A DNA stretch of 5,249 nucleotides from an uncultured Clostridia bacterium (GTDB taxonomy: Bacteria; Bacillota_A; Clostridia; Oscillospirales; Oscillospiraceae), in assembly GCA_947166955.1 (NCBI GenBank), contig CAMVGI010000113.1, positions 1 to 5,249 on the forward strand. The letters are read 5' to 3'. Positions 1 through 5,249 of the stretch are shown here, one piece after another. Below the pieces are notes generated by a model that searched no databases, was not told the DNA's origin, and worked only from the letters and a program-made list of their open reading frames with translations. The translations under genes and the position numbers were made by a program. Each line of letters starts with the position of its first letter. Positions within the stretch are counted from its first letter, which is position 1.

Positions 1-1
1 C

Positions 2-529
2 TGTGCGGAGACGTACGGGTACGACCCGGACGGCGGCACGATCGCGGCGAGCGTCAGCGAATTTTTCGGCAGCAGCGTAACCGCCGAGCTTGATCCGAAA
101 GCGCTCCCCGGCGCACCGGCGTACGACGGCCCCGCGTGGGAGGCGGATCCCGCCATGCCCGCGTACATGGCCGGCGTGCCGGAGACGGACGGGAGCATGG
201 AGATCCTCGGCTATGAAACGGCTGTCGACTGGGACGGCGAAAACGTCGTGATCGTGCGCTTCCGCTTTACGAACAACACCGACGAGGCGATCAGCGCGTT
301 TACCAATTACAACATCTACTGCATGCAGGACGGCTTCGGCCTGGAGGAGAGCGGCAGCGACGCTTATTCCGAGGAACAGAGCAACGTGCTTGAGGACGTC
401 GCCCCCGGCGAGAGCATCGAGTGCGCCGGCGTCTTTTTGCTGCGCACCGACGACCCGTTTGCGGTCGTGTTCAAGAACTTCTTCACGGAGGAGTATTTCG
501 GAAGAGCCTTCGAGCTGAGCTTCGGCTAA
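2..529 (+). CDS. DUF5067-like exported protein, 5'-truncated
   Basis: The reading frame is open from the window edge to TAA at 527-529, giving 175 visible residues; the true start lies upstream. An internal ATG at 155 is an unlikely start: the 51 codons before it read as normal coding sequence with GC-rich third positions, and no clear Shine-Dalgarno precedes it. Residues about 65-175 match the general pattern of DUF5067: a short 'MEILGYETAVDWDGE' lead strand, then 'VIVRFRFTNNTDEAISAF', a 'QDGFGLEE' turn, an acidic 'SNVLEDVAPGESIE' stretch and a final strand ending in FELSFG. In Firmicutes this domain is usual in secreted proteins and lipoproteins and is thought to be an immunoglobulin-like fold of unknown role. 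The signal peptide or lipobox would be off the window. The next gene starts 27 nt downstream, so co-transcription is likely. The family call is from pattern recall; no enzymatic residues are evident. Confidence 0.7.
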   Translation, partial: CAETYGYDPDGGTIAASVSEFFGSSVTAELDPKALPGAPAYDGPAWEADPAMPAYMAGVPETDGSMEILGYETAVDWDGENVVIVRFRFTNNTDEAISAFTNYNIYCMQDGFGLEESGSDAYSEEQSNVLEDVAPGESIECAGVFLLRTDDPFAVVFKNFFTEEYFGRAFELSFG

Positions 530-541
530 AGCGGACGGAAC

Positions 542-548
542 AGGGAGA
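542..548 (+). promoter_or_regulatory. Ribosome binding site of the SLH protein gene
   Basis: AGGGAGA lies 8 nt before the ATG at 557, just after the upstream stop codon. It supports this start, which is also directly followed by a signal-peptide sequence. No promoter-like element is seen in the 27-nt gap. Confidence 0.7.
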
Positions 549-556
549 GAAAACGT

Positions 557-3500
557 ATGAAAAAGAGAGTATTAAGCGTTCTGCTGGTTTTATGCATGGC
601 GTTGACACTCGCGCCCGCGGCGTGGGCGCTGCCGAGGATCGACGTGGACATGGATTTCTCCACGGGCGTTTTGACGTGGGAGCCTGTGTCGGGTACGGAG
701 AAGTATATCCTTCGGGCGAAGGCGGCCAATTTGTTCAAGGACGTTGAGATGACGCTTGACGCGTCGACGACCAGATTCGATTTTCGCGCGTATCTGGAGG
801 GACTCCGCTTGGGCAGCATGTACGTCGAGAACATTTCGCTCGCCGCCTATGCCAAAGGAACCGAGATCGCTTCCGCCACGGTGTACGGACGGTACAATTT
901 TGCAACGGAGCTCAAGTATTTTGAACAGCTCACGGGTCTTCGCTGGGACGGCACCGTGCTGCGCTGGAATCCCGTGCCCGGAGCGGACTCCTACATGGTC
1001 GAGCTGTGGGGCGGGCGGAAGCGCAGCGATAGAACGGAATATCGCACCACTATTTACCGCAAGGCGAGAACGGAGACCTATTTCGATATTAAAAACCTGC
1101 CCGCGGTAAACGATTACGAGTTCTTTTACGGGAAGGTTTACGCGGAAGGGAACGAGACGTATCTGCAGGGCGGACCCGTTTGGGTCGAGCGAGCGAGCCG
1201 AAAGGACCTGTGGAACGGATACAAAACTCCCGTGGACATTTCGGGCGGCGCGAGCATCGACGCGCCCTATCCCGGCTGCTATCTGCGCCCGCGGTACAGC
1301 GGCGAGTTGTATCAGGCGTTCCGTACGGACGAGAGCAAGCTCCATCATCAGTGGCAGCGCGCCGTCGGCAGCGGGGATTATACCGACATCACGGGCGCGA
1401 CCGAGCGGCTCTATGTCGTTGAGAACCATGATATTGGCGACTATCTGCGCGTCAAGCTGTGGGTGGACGGTTACACCGGCTTCGTTTACAGCAACGCGGT
1501 CGAGGTGCAAAAGGGCTTCGCCCTGCCGGTCATCGAGCCGGAGCTTCAGGTCAGCGGCGGCAGCCTGACCGTGACGAACGGACAGGCACATCAGGAGTAC
1601 GTCGTTACCGCCGCGCCCGTTAGCGACGTGAACGGCATCGGCTGGGCGGGGGCGACGTCCCCCACCGTGGACGGGGCGTTCTCCCTGACCTGCGTGCGGG
1701 GTGCGACGAACTACGTCTATACCCGCAGCAGAGAGACCGAGACGCGCGAGGCAAGCAAGGACAGTGAGATTCGTTGGGCGAGCGCCTACGTCGGCGCGAA
1801 AACCAGCGACGTGACCACGCTCAAGCTTGAGGTCGGCACGGCGCGCGGCGTCGAGAGCCTCTATGAGCGCAGCGGCGCGAGCGAGACGCTCGAAGTGCGG
1901 CAGAGGGACCGCCTGCAGGAGCTTGCCGCCGGACGCGAGACGGGCAGGCTCAACGCGGGCAGGCACGACGAAACGCTCGGCAGGACGCGCAGGGACGAGC
2001 TTTTGAGCAACGTTACCATCGAAAGCGGCGACACCTACCGCGTCGGCGACGTGGTGGCGCTCAAGGTTACGGCGAAGCCCGCCACGGCGGATTTTGACGG
2101 CATTCGAGGCGACCGCTGGCACATGGGCGCTTCCTCCGTGCTGAAGGCGTACCGCAGAGGCGGCCTCGGCTCCGGCGGCGCCGGCTTCTACGCCGATCCG
2201 GCGTGCACCACGCCGCTTACGGCGGACGAATACTATACCGTCGTCTTTGCAAAGCTCACCGAAGCGGGCGGCAAGATCGTCTTTTCCGTGGACCACTATT
2301 CGGAAAGCGGCGAGAAGCTGACCGCCGCGGCGCGCATCAGCGTTGCGAGCGCAAGCGCGAGCGCAAGCGGCGAGATCGAGGTGCTCGTTCTTCCGACGAG
2401 CATGGCGGTGCTGGAGGGCGACCGCGTGGGCGGCTTCCAAATCGGCTGGGACCCGCGCGACATCCCGCTCACGGGCTTCAGTGCCAAGGCTGCGAACAGC
2501 GGCGCGCCCACCGTCACCTTCGACGCGTCGGAGGGCACGCTGACGGTGGACGCCACCGACGCAAAGCCGGGGACGTACAGCTTCACCGCCTATGTGAACG
2601 GCCTGGAGATGGAGAACTTCGCCGTCATCGTCGCGCCGAAGCCCGTCGTTGCGGTCGAGGAACTGGTCGTCACTCCCGACTATCTGTATCTCGCGCCCGG
2701 ACTGTCCGCCTCCTTTGTCGTGCTGACCTATCCGATGGGCGCGTATCCCAACCTTTCCTATACGGTGAGCGATCCCAAGGCGCTTCGCTATGAAGACGGC
2801 GTGATCACCGTCCTGCCGGACGCGCAGGTGGGCGTGACCCAGAACCTCCTCGTTACCGAGAAGGGCAGCGGGCTTTCCCAAAAGGTCGTCGTGGAGGTGG
2901 TCTCCCCCGAGGAGGCCGGCGTCGGCGGCGGAGGCGACGAGCCGACGAAGCCTGCCGAGCCGGTAAAACCCGCCGAACCGGTCAAGCCGACCGAACCGGC
3001 GAAACCGACGGCATCCGGCCCGTCCGCGTGGGCGACGGAGGAGGTCACGGCGGCGGTCGGCGCGAAGCTGGTGCCGTCCGACCTGCAAAGCTCGTATCAG
3101 GATAACATCACGCGCGAGGAATTCTGCCGATTGATGGTGCAGCTCGTGAGCGAAGCGCTCGGGCAGGACGTGACGGGACTTTACGTCACGAACGGCGCGC
3201 TGGACTACGGCACGTTCAGCGACACGAAGAACGCGGATGTTTTGACCGCGTACGAGCTGGGCATCGTCAACGGCGTGGGCGACGGAAAGTTCAACCCAGG
3301 AGGCTCCATTACCCGCGAACAGGCGGCGACGATGCTCGCGCGCACGGCGGTCGGACTGGAGCTTGAAAGCGGGAACTCCATCCGCTTCTCCGACGCGGGT
3401 AAGTTCGCCTCGTGGGCGAAGGAGGGTATTTCGTTCGTCTCGGGTCTCACCGACCCCGTGAGCGGCAAGGCGGTCATGGGCGGCACGGGCGACAATATGT

Positions 3501-3577
3501 TCTCGCCCGCCTCGTCCTACACGCGCGAGCAGGCGATCCTGACCTCGCTGCGGCTCTTCCATTGCTGCGGGGATTGA
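557..3577 (+). CDS. Secreted SLH-domain surface protein with FN3/Ig-like modules
   Basis: A 1006-residue protein. Residues 1-24 form a Sec signal peptide: basic MKKR, a hydrophobic core, then a likely cleavage after AWA. Two fibronectin-III-like modules follow (about 27-112 and 124-213), each with a matching core ('VLTWEPVSGTEKY' and 'VLRWNPVPGADSY'). Residues about 230-318 resemble the bacterial Ig-like module with W...ITGAT...Y...IGDYLRV...GYTG. Residues 320-600 are less clear and include an Arg-rich stretch (448-479) and a 'YADPACTTPLTADEYY' motif. Ig/Big-like beta domains are likely at about 605-695 and 700-783. A Gly/Pro/Lys/Glu linker (786-820) leads to three SLH modules (about 822-865, 886-932, 943-1001), each with an ITRE/TRE signature ('ITREEF', 'ITREQA', 'YTREQA'). 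SLH modules bind pyruvylated secondary cell-wall polymer, so this should be a wall-anchored surface protein. No catalytic domain is recognised; adhesion, scaffolding or matrix roles are possible. The start is fixed by the ribosome site and signal peptide. Confidence 0.93.
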   Translation: MKKRVLSVLLVLCMALTLAPAAWALPRIDVDMDFSTGVLTWEPVSGTEKYILRAKAANLFKDVEMTLDASTTRFDFRAYLEGLRLGSMYVENISLAAYAKGTEIASATVYGRYNFATELKYFEQLTGLRWDGTVLRWNPVPGADSYMVELWGGRKRSDRTEYRTTIYRKARTETYFDIKNLPAVNDYEFFYGKVYAEGNETYLQGGPVWVERASRKDLWNGYKTPVDISGGASIDAPYPGCYLRPRYSGELYQAFRTDESKLHHQWQRAVGSGDYTDITGATERLYVVENHDIGDYLRVKLWVDGYTGFVYSNAVEVQKGFALPVIEPELQVSGGSLTVTNGQAHQEYVVTAAPVSDVNGIGWAGATSPTVDGAFSLTCVRGATNYVYTRSRETETREASKDSEIRWASAYVGAKTSDVTTLKLEVGTARGVESLYERSGASETLEVRQRDRLQELAAGRETGRLNAGRHDETLGRTRRDELLSNVTIESGDTYRVGDVVALKVTAKPATADFDGIRGDRWHMGASSVLKAYRRGGLGSGGAGFYADPACTTPLTADEYYTVVFAKLTEAGGKIVFSVDHYSESGEKLTAAARISVASASASASGEIEVLVLPTSMAVLEGDRVGGFQIGWDPRDIPLTGFSAKAANSGAPTVTFDASEGTLTVDATDAKPGTYSFTAYVNGLEMENFAVIVAPKPVVAVEELVVTPDYLYLAPGLSASFVVLTYPMGAYPNLSYTVSDPKALRYEDGVITVLPDAQVGVTQNLLVTEKGSGLSQKVVVEVVSPEEAGVGGGGDEPTKPAEPVKPAEPVKPTEPAKPTASGPSAWATEEVTAAVGAKLVPSDLQSSYQDNITREEFCRLMVQLVSEALGQDVTGLYVTNGALDYGTFSDTKNADVLTAYELGIVNGVGDGKFNPGGSITREQAATMLARTAVGLELESGNSIRFSDAGKFASWAKEGISFVSGLTDPVSGKAVMGGTGDNMFSPASSYTREQAILTSLRLFHCCGD
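1941..1984 (+). repeat. Short GGCAGG direct repeats within the Arg-rich segment
   Basis: CGGGCAGGC occurs exactly at 1941-1949 and 1956-1964, and the shorter CGGCAGG at 1978-1984. The spacings are multiples of three, so each copy encodes Gly-Arg in the SLH protein (residues 463-464, 468-469, 475-476). This gives a degenerate low-complexity patch rather than a clean tandem repeat. Confidence 0.5.
2345..2368 (+). repeat. Tandem 12-bp repeat encoding Ala-Ser dipeptides
   Basis: GCGAGCGCAAGC is repeated exactly twice, head to tail. It encodes an ASASASAS run (residues 597-604) between two beta-rich regions of the SLH protein, which fits a flexible interdomain linker. Such in-frame repeats can change copy number by slippage, so the linker length may vary between strains; that is inference. 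Confidence 0.75.
2942..3010 (+). repeat. Proline-rich linker repeat, KP[A/T]EP[V/A]
   Basis: Three full 18-nt units (2948-2965, 2966-2983, 2984-3001) and a half unit (3002-3010) encode K-P-A/T-E-P-V/A repeats at residues 798-818. The units differ mostly at synonymous third positions while the peptide is kept, which suggests the extended charged linker itself is maintained. Its place, just before the SLH anchor, is typical of a wall-spanning spacer. Confidence 0.85.
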
Positions 3578-3589
3578 CGGAACGGGAAA

Positions 3590-3596
3590 AGAGGAA
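3590..3596 (+). promoter_or_regulatory. Ribosome binding site that sets the lipoprotein start
   Basis: AGAGGAA ends 4 nt before the ATG at 3601. The frame is open back to an ATG at 3412, but that would overlap the SLH gene by 166 nt, lacks a good ribosome site and would bury the lipoprotein signal peptide. The start at 3601 is therefore preferred. Confidence 0.8.
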
Positions 3597-3600
3597 CGTT

Positions 3601-4650
3601 ATGAAAAAAACCGGCGCGCTTTTGGCGCTTTTCGCGCTCGTTTTGTGCCTCGCGGGCTGCTTCGGCGAGCGGTATACGGACAAGGAGAAGGACGCCGCGC
3701 AGAAAAAGGGCGAGCAGATGATGCGCGAGTGGCTTTCTGTCAGGTATCCCGGGGCGGAACTGGAGAGCGCCGAGCCGTACGTCCGGCACAATCTCGGCGT
3801 CTCGCCGTATGAGTTGACGGACGCGGTCTCCGGTACGTTCCGCTATCGCGATACGGAACAGAAGTATTGGCTCGATACGGCGAGCGGCGTCGTGTATTTC
3901 GAGCAGAGCGAGGAAACGGCGGAGGAACTGCGCGCGTTGTGCGCGGCGTACGCCGCGGAGGCGCTGGGGCTCGGCGATTTCGAGGCCGCCGACGGCGCCC
4001 TTGCGTACATCGACATCGGCGCAGAGTCGGCCTCGTACGCGCCGCCGGATATCCTGCCCGCGGACTTCGTGCTCTCCGGCGCTCCGCTCAGGGACTTCGT
4101 CTACTCGCCGAAGGGGCGTCCGGTAATCACCGTGAACGCCGCATACCGCGTACCGGACGGGTTCGACGTTTCCCGCGTCACACTTGCGGAGGCGCGGCGC
4201 GTACTAGGCGATTACGGGCTGCTGCTCTGCTGCGCCGTGAGAAACGGGAGCGAGGAGGCGGAACTGGACGGCGACAGCGCCGGATATACGCGTATGGAAT
4301 TCCGCGACCTGACGGACTTCCGCGTGTGGATGCCCGTATATGAGCGCAAGGAAGAACTTGACGGAAAGACGGGCGAGGTCAAGACGAAAACCACCGAGCG
4401 CGAACTCGGCCGCGACCTCGTCGTGGAGCGCGCGGCGGACGGCTTTTACAAGCCGGAGTTCCCGAACGGCTGGTTCCACGCCCTGGTCTACGCCTACGAG
4501 GGTTCGGAGGCGTTGCGGCATACGTATTACTACGTTTCAGACAACAACCGCAACGTCGAGCTTTCGTGGCGGGAGACCGAGCGCGGCTGGCAACTGGGCG
4601 CGGACGACGCCTATCTGTCGGAGTCGCATCCGTTTAAGGAACTGAACTGA
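3601..4650 (+). CDS. Membrane-anchored lipoprotein of unknown function
   Basis: A 349-residue protein starting with a lipoprotein signal peptide: MKK, a hydrophobic core and the lipobox L17-A18-G19-C20, so Cys20 should be lipidated and the protein held on the outer face of the membrane. The mature N-terminus is charged ('ERYTDKEKDAAQKKGEQM'), then residues about 35-101 form a module with 'REWLSVRYPGAEL', 'ELTDAVSGTFRYRD' and 'YWLDTASGVVYFE'. This pattern recurs in small Clostridial lipoproteins and recalls PepSY-like alpha/beta folds, but I cannot name the family. Residues 105-125 are an Ala/Glu-rich helix, and the rest (about 130-349) looks like mixed alpha/beta with many aromatics ('GFYKPEFPNGWFHALVYAY', 'TYYYVSDNNRNVEL'). 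No catalytic motif is visible. It starts 23 nt after the SLH gene and probably shares its transcript, which suggests a role in the same envelope process. Confidence 0.9.
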   Translation: MKKTGALLALFALVLCLAGCFGERYTDKEKDAAQKKGEQMMREWLSVRYPGAELESAEPYVRHNLGVSPYELTDAVSGTFRYRDTEQKYWLDTASGVVYFEQSEETAEELRALCAAYAAEALGLGDFEAADGALAYIDIGAESASYAPPDILPADFVLSGAPLRDFVYSPKGRPVITVNAAYRVPDGFDVSRVTLAEARRVLGDYGLLLCCAVRNGSEEAELDGDSAGYTRMEFRDLTDFRVWMPVYERKEELDGKTGEVKTKTTERELGRDLVVERAADGFYKPEFPNGWFHALVYAYEGSEALRHTYYYVSDNNRNVELSWRETERGWQLGADDAYLSESHPFKELN

Positions 4651-4664
4651 GCGGCCTGATATGC

Positions 4665-4710
4665 AAAAAGCGGAGCAGGCTGCGCCCCGTGACAAGCGCA
4701 GCCTGCTCCA
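4665..4710 (-). terminator. Strong hairpin with U-tract on the - strand
   Basis: A perfect 14-bp inverted repeat (GGAGCAGGCTGCGC at 4672-4685 against 4696-4709) encloses a 10-nt loop. Read on the - strand the stem is followed by GC and then TTTTT (4669-4665), the form of an intrinsic terminator. On the + strand the stem is followed by AAAGATCT, so it should not end the operon efficiently by the intrinsic route. It may be a backup terminator for the nucleotidase gene, or a 3' stabilising hairpin for the operon mRNA starting 21 nt after its stop. Confidence 0.7.
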
Positions 4711-4759
4711 AAGATCTCAAGCAAGCTCAGTATAACAGACGCGTCCCGCCTGTGGGAAG

Positions 4760-4779
4760 CCCCGTGGGGGGATATTTTT
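4760..4779 (+). terminator. Weak candidate + strand terminator
   Basis: CCCCGTGGGG (4760-4769) is a short GC-rich dyad followed by GGATATTTTT. It is the only place after the operon where a GC-rich dyad precedes a T-run on the + strand. The 2-nt loop is too tight for the full stem, so the real structure would be shorter or use the neighbouring TCCC/GGGA arms (4744-4757). Low confidence. Confidence 0.25.
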
Positions 4780-4800
4780 CGAAAAAGTTTGCTGCATGGG

Positions 4801-4835
4801 AAAAAGGGCGTCTTGCCGAACGGCAAGACGCCCTT
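4801..4835 (-). terminator. Intrinsic terminator of the nucleotidase gene
   Basis: A perfect 12-bp stem (GGGCGTCTTGCC at 4806-4817 against 4822-4833) with a 4-nt loop, extended by two A-T pairs. On the - strand the stem runs straight into TTTTT (4805-4801), a classic intrinsic terminator 55 nt past the nucleotidase stop. On the + strand the tail is TTCCTTGCGCCTTTC, a weaker U-rich stretch, so it may act in both directions and also end the lipoprotein operon. Confidence 0.85.
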
Positions 4836-4856
4836 CCTTGCGCCTTTCTTATCGCG

Positions 4857-4882
4857 CGGCGAAGCATTCCGACGCTTCGCCG
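4857..4882. other. Hairpin just after the nucleotidase stop
   Basis: CGGCGAAGC (4857-4865) pairs perfectly with GCTTCGCCG (4874-4882) around an 8-nt loop. It begins 7 nt after the nucleotidase stop on the - strand. Neither flank has a T-run, so it is not an intrinsic terminator by itself; it may shield the mRNA 3' end or be chance in GC-rich DNA. Confidence 0.5.
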
Positions 4883-4889
4883 TTCGCGC

Positions 4890-5249
4890 TTACAGAATCG
4901 TCAGCCGCTCGCCGTTCTGATGGTCGAGGTGCTGATGCTCGGACAGATATTCCTCCAGCACGCCGCGGCAGGAGGTGCAGATGACGCGCGGCTTCATGTT
5001 CGCGGAAATCTCCTCGATGCTGATGTTGAAGATGTCCTTGAAGTTCTTAAAGTGGAAGTTCTGGAGGCCGAGCGTGAAGAGCTGGTCGTCCGCGACCTCT
5101 GCGCCTTCAAACGTGAATTCCTTATACGCATGGCTCGCGCGGTCATAGACGACGTGCAGCCCCTTGGAAAGCTGATAGAATTCGCTGTGGACGCCTTCCC
5201 AAACCTCGTCGCGCATCATGTGCTTGAGCATGTGCTTGAGCTGCGCGCC
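4890..5249 (-). CDS. 5'-nucleotidase/metallophosphatase family, C-terminal part
   Basis: The frame is open from the window's right edge to TAA at 4890-4892, giving 119 C-terminal residues; the start and the metallophosphatase domain are off the window. The visible start, 'GAQLKHMLKHMM', matches the 'TGxxLKxxLE' helix of the 5'-nucleotidase C-terminal substrate-binding domain. It is followed by 'EFYQLSKGLHVVYD', the usual 'F.QvSGL...yD' strand, and 'LFTLGLQNFHFKNF', the position of 'Y.va..dyla.GG'. Whole enzymes of this family (UshA-like) hydrolyse nucleoside monophosphates or UDP-sugars with a two-metal N-terminal site. Here the GGDG-type loop is replaced by 'QNFHFKNF', and a CTSC motif (visible residues 91-94) occurs near the end, which may mark a divergent subfamily with a different substrate. 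It converges on the + strand operon and is followed by a good terminator at 4801-4835. Confidence 0.8.
   Translation of the reverse strand, partial: GAQLKHMLKHMMRDEVWEGVHSEFYQLSKGLHVVYDRASHAYKEFTFEGAEVADDQLFTLGLQNFHFKNFKDIFNISIEEISANMKPRVICTSCRGVLEEYLSEHQHLDHQNGERLTIL

Larger units (their letters stand above)
4651..4889. other. Convergent intergenic region without a gene
   Basis: These 239 nt lie between the + strand lipoprotein stop and the - strand nucleotidase stop. I see no credible coding sequence; short frames here lack ribosome sites and overlap hairpins. The region holds three strong inverted repeats (4672-4709, 4806-4833, 4857-4882), a GC-rich dyad with a T-run (4760-4779) and a 12-bp palindrome (4775-4786). 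Confidence 0.75.

Noticed and set aside
590..3562. A 990-codon open frame on the - strand opposite the SLH gene
   Set aside because: It mirrors the codon structure of a GC-rich gene. The + strand frame has a signal peptide, ribosome site and SLH modules, while the antisense product is Arg/His/Ala-rich with no recognisable domain and no ribosome site.
3412..3600. Upstream extension of the lipoprotein frame to ATG 3412
   Set aside because: It would overlap the SLH gene's 3' end and place the lipobox inside the protein; the ATG at 3601 has a good ribosome site and a proper signal peptide.
4672..4709. 14-bp inverted repeat as a transposon end or attachment site
   Set aside because: The arms are only 10 nt apart and sit next to a T-run, which fits a terminator; there is no transposase, integrase or target duplication nearby.
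4731..4736. TATAAC as a -10 promoter box
   Set aside because: No matching -35 element lies about 17 nt upstream and no + strand gene starts downstream.
4611..4826. Small - strand open frame covering the intergenic hairpins
   Set aside because: It begins inside the terminator and runs through the second hairpin into the lipoprotein gene; no ribosome site or family resemblance.
4796..4984. Small + strand open frame over the terminator and nucleotidase end
   Set aside because: It starts in the terminator hairpin, has no ribosome site, is Arg/Ala-rich and lies antisense to a recognised gene.

Overview
The window comes from a GC-rich low-complexity-poor bacterial genome, most likely an uncultured anaerobic Firmicute (Clostridia, Oscillospirales/Christensenellales-like). 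The reasons are a C-terminal S-layer-homology (SLH) anchor, a Gram-positive-style lipoprotein with an LAGC lipobox, a DUF5067-like exported protein, and strong AGGAG-type ribosome sites. This taxonomic call is inference; no rRNA or other marker gene is present.

Layout: positions 2-529 hold the 3' part of a gene whose C-terminus looks like DUF5067. After 27 nt comes a complete 1006-residue secreted SLH protein (557-3577). After a further 23 nt comes a complete 349-residue lipoprotein (3601-4650). All three lie on the + strand with short gaps and no visible internal terminator or promoter, so they probably form the end of one operon for cell-envelope proteins. At the right edge, on the - strand (4890-5249), is the 3' end of a 5'-nucleotidase/metallophosphatase-family gene. 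It converges on the operon.

The 239-nt convergent intergenic region (4651-4889) has no gene but holds three strong hairpins. Two of them carry a U-tract only when read on the - strand, so they look like tandem intrinsic terminators for the nucleotidase gene. A good + strand terminator for the operon is less obvious.

Functionally, the operon suggests a surface assembly. The SLH protein would be held to the cell-wall polymer by three C-terminal SLH modules and display FN3/Ig-like domains through a proline-rich linker. The lipoprotein would sit on the outer face of the membrane. No catalytic domain is recognisable in any of the three, so their substrate or partner is unknown. I see no mobile element, CRISPR array, RNA gene or defence system, and nothing that clearly amounts to a new biological system.
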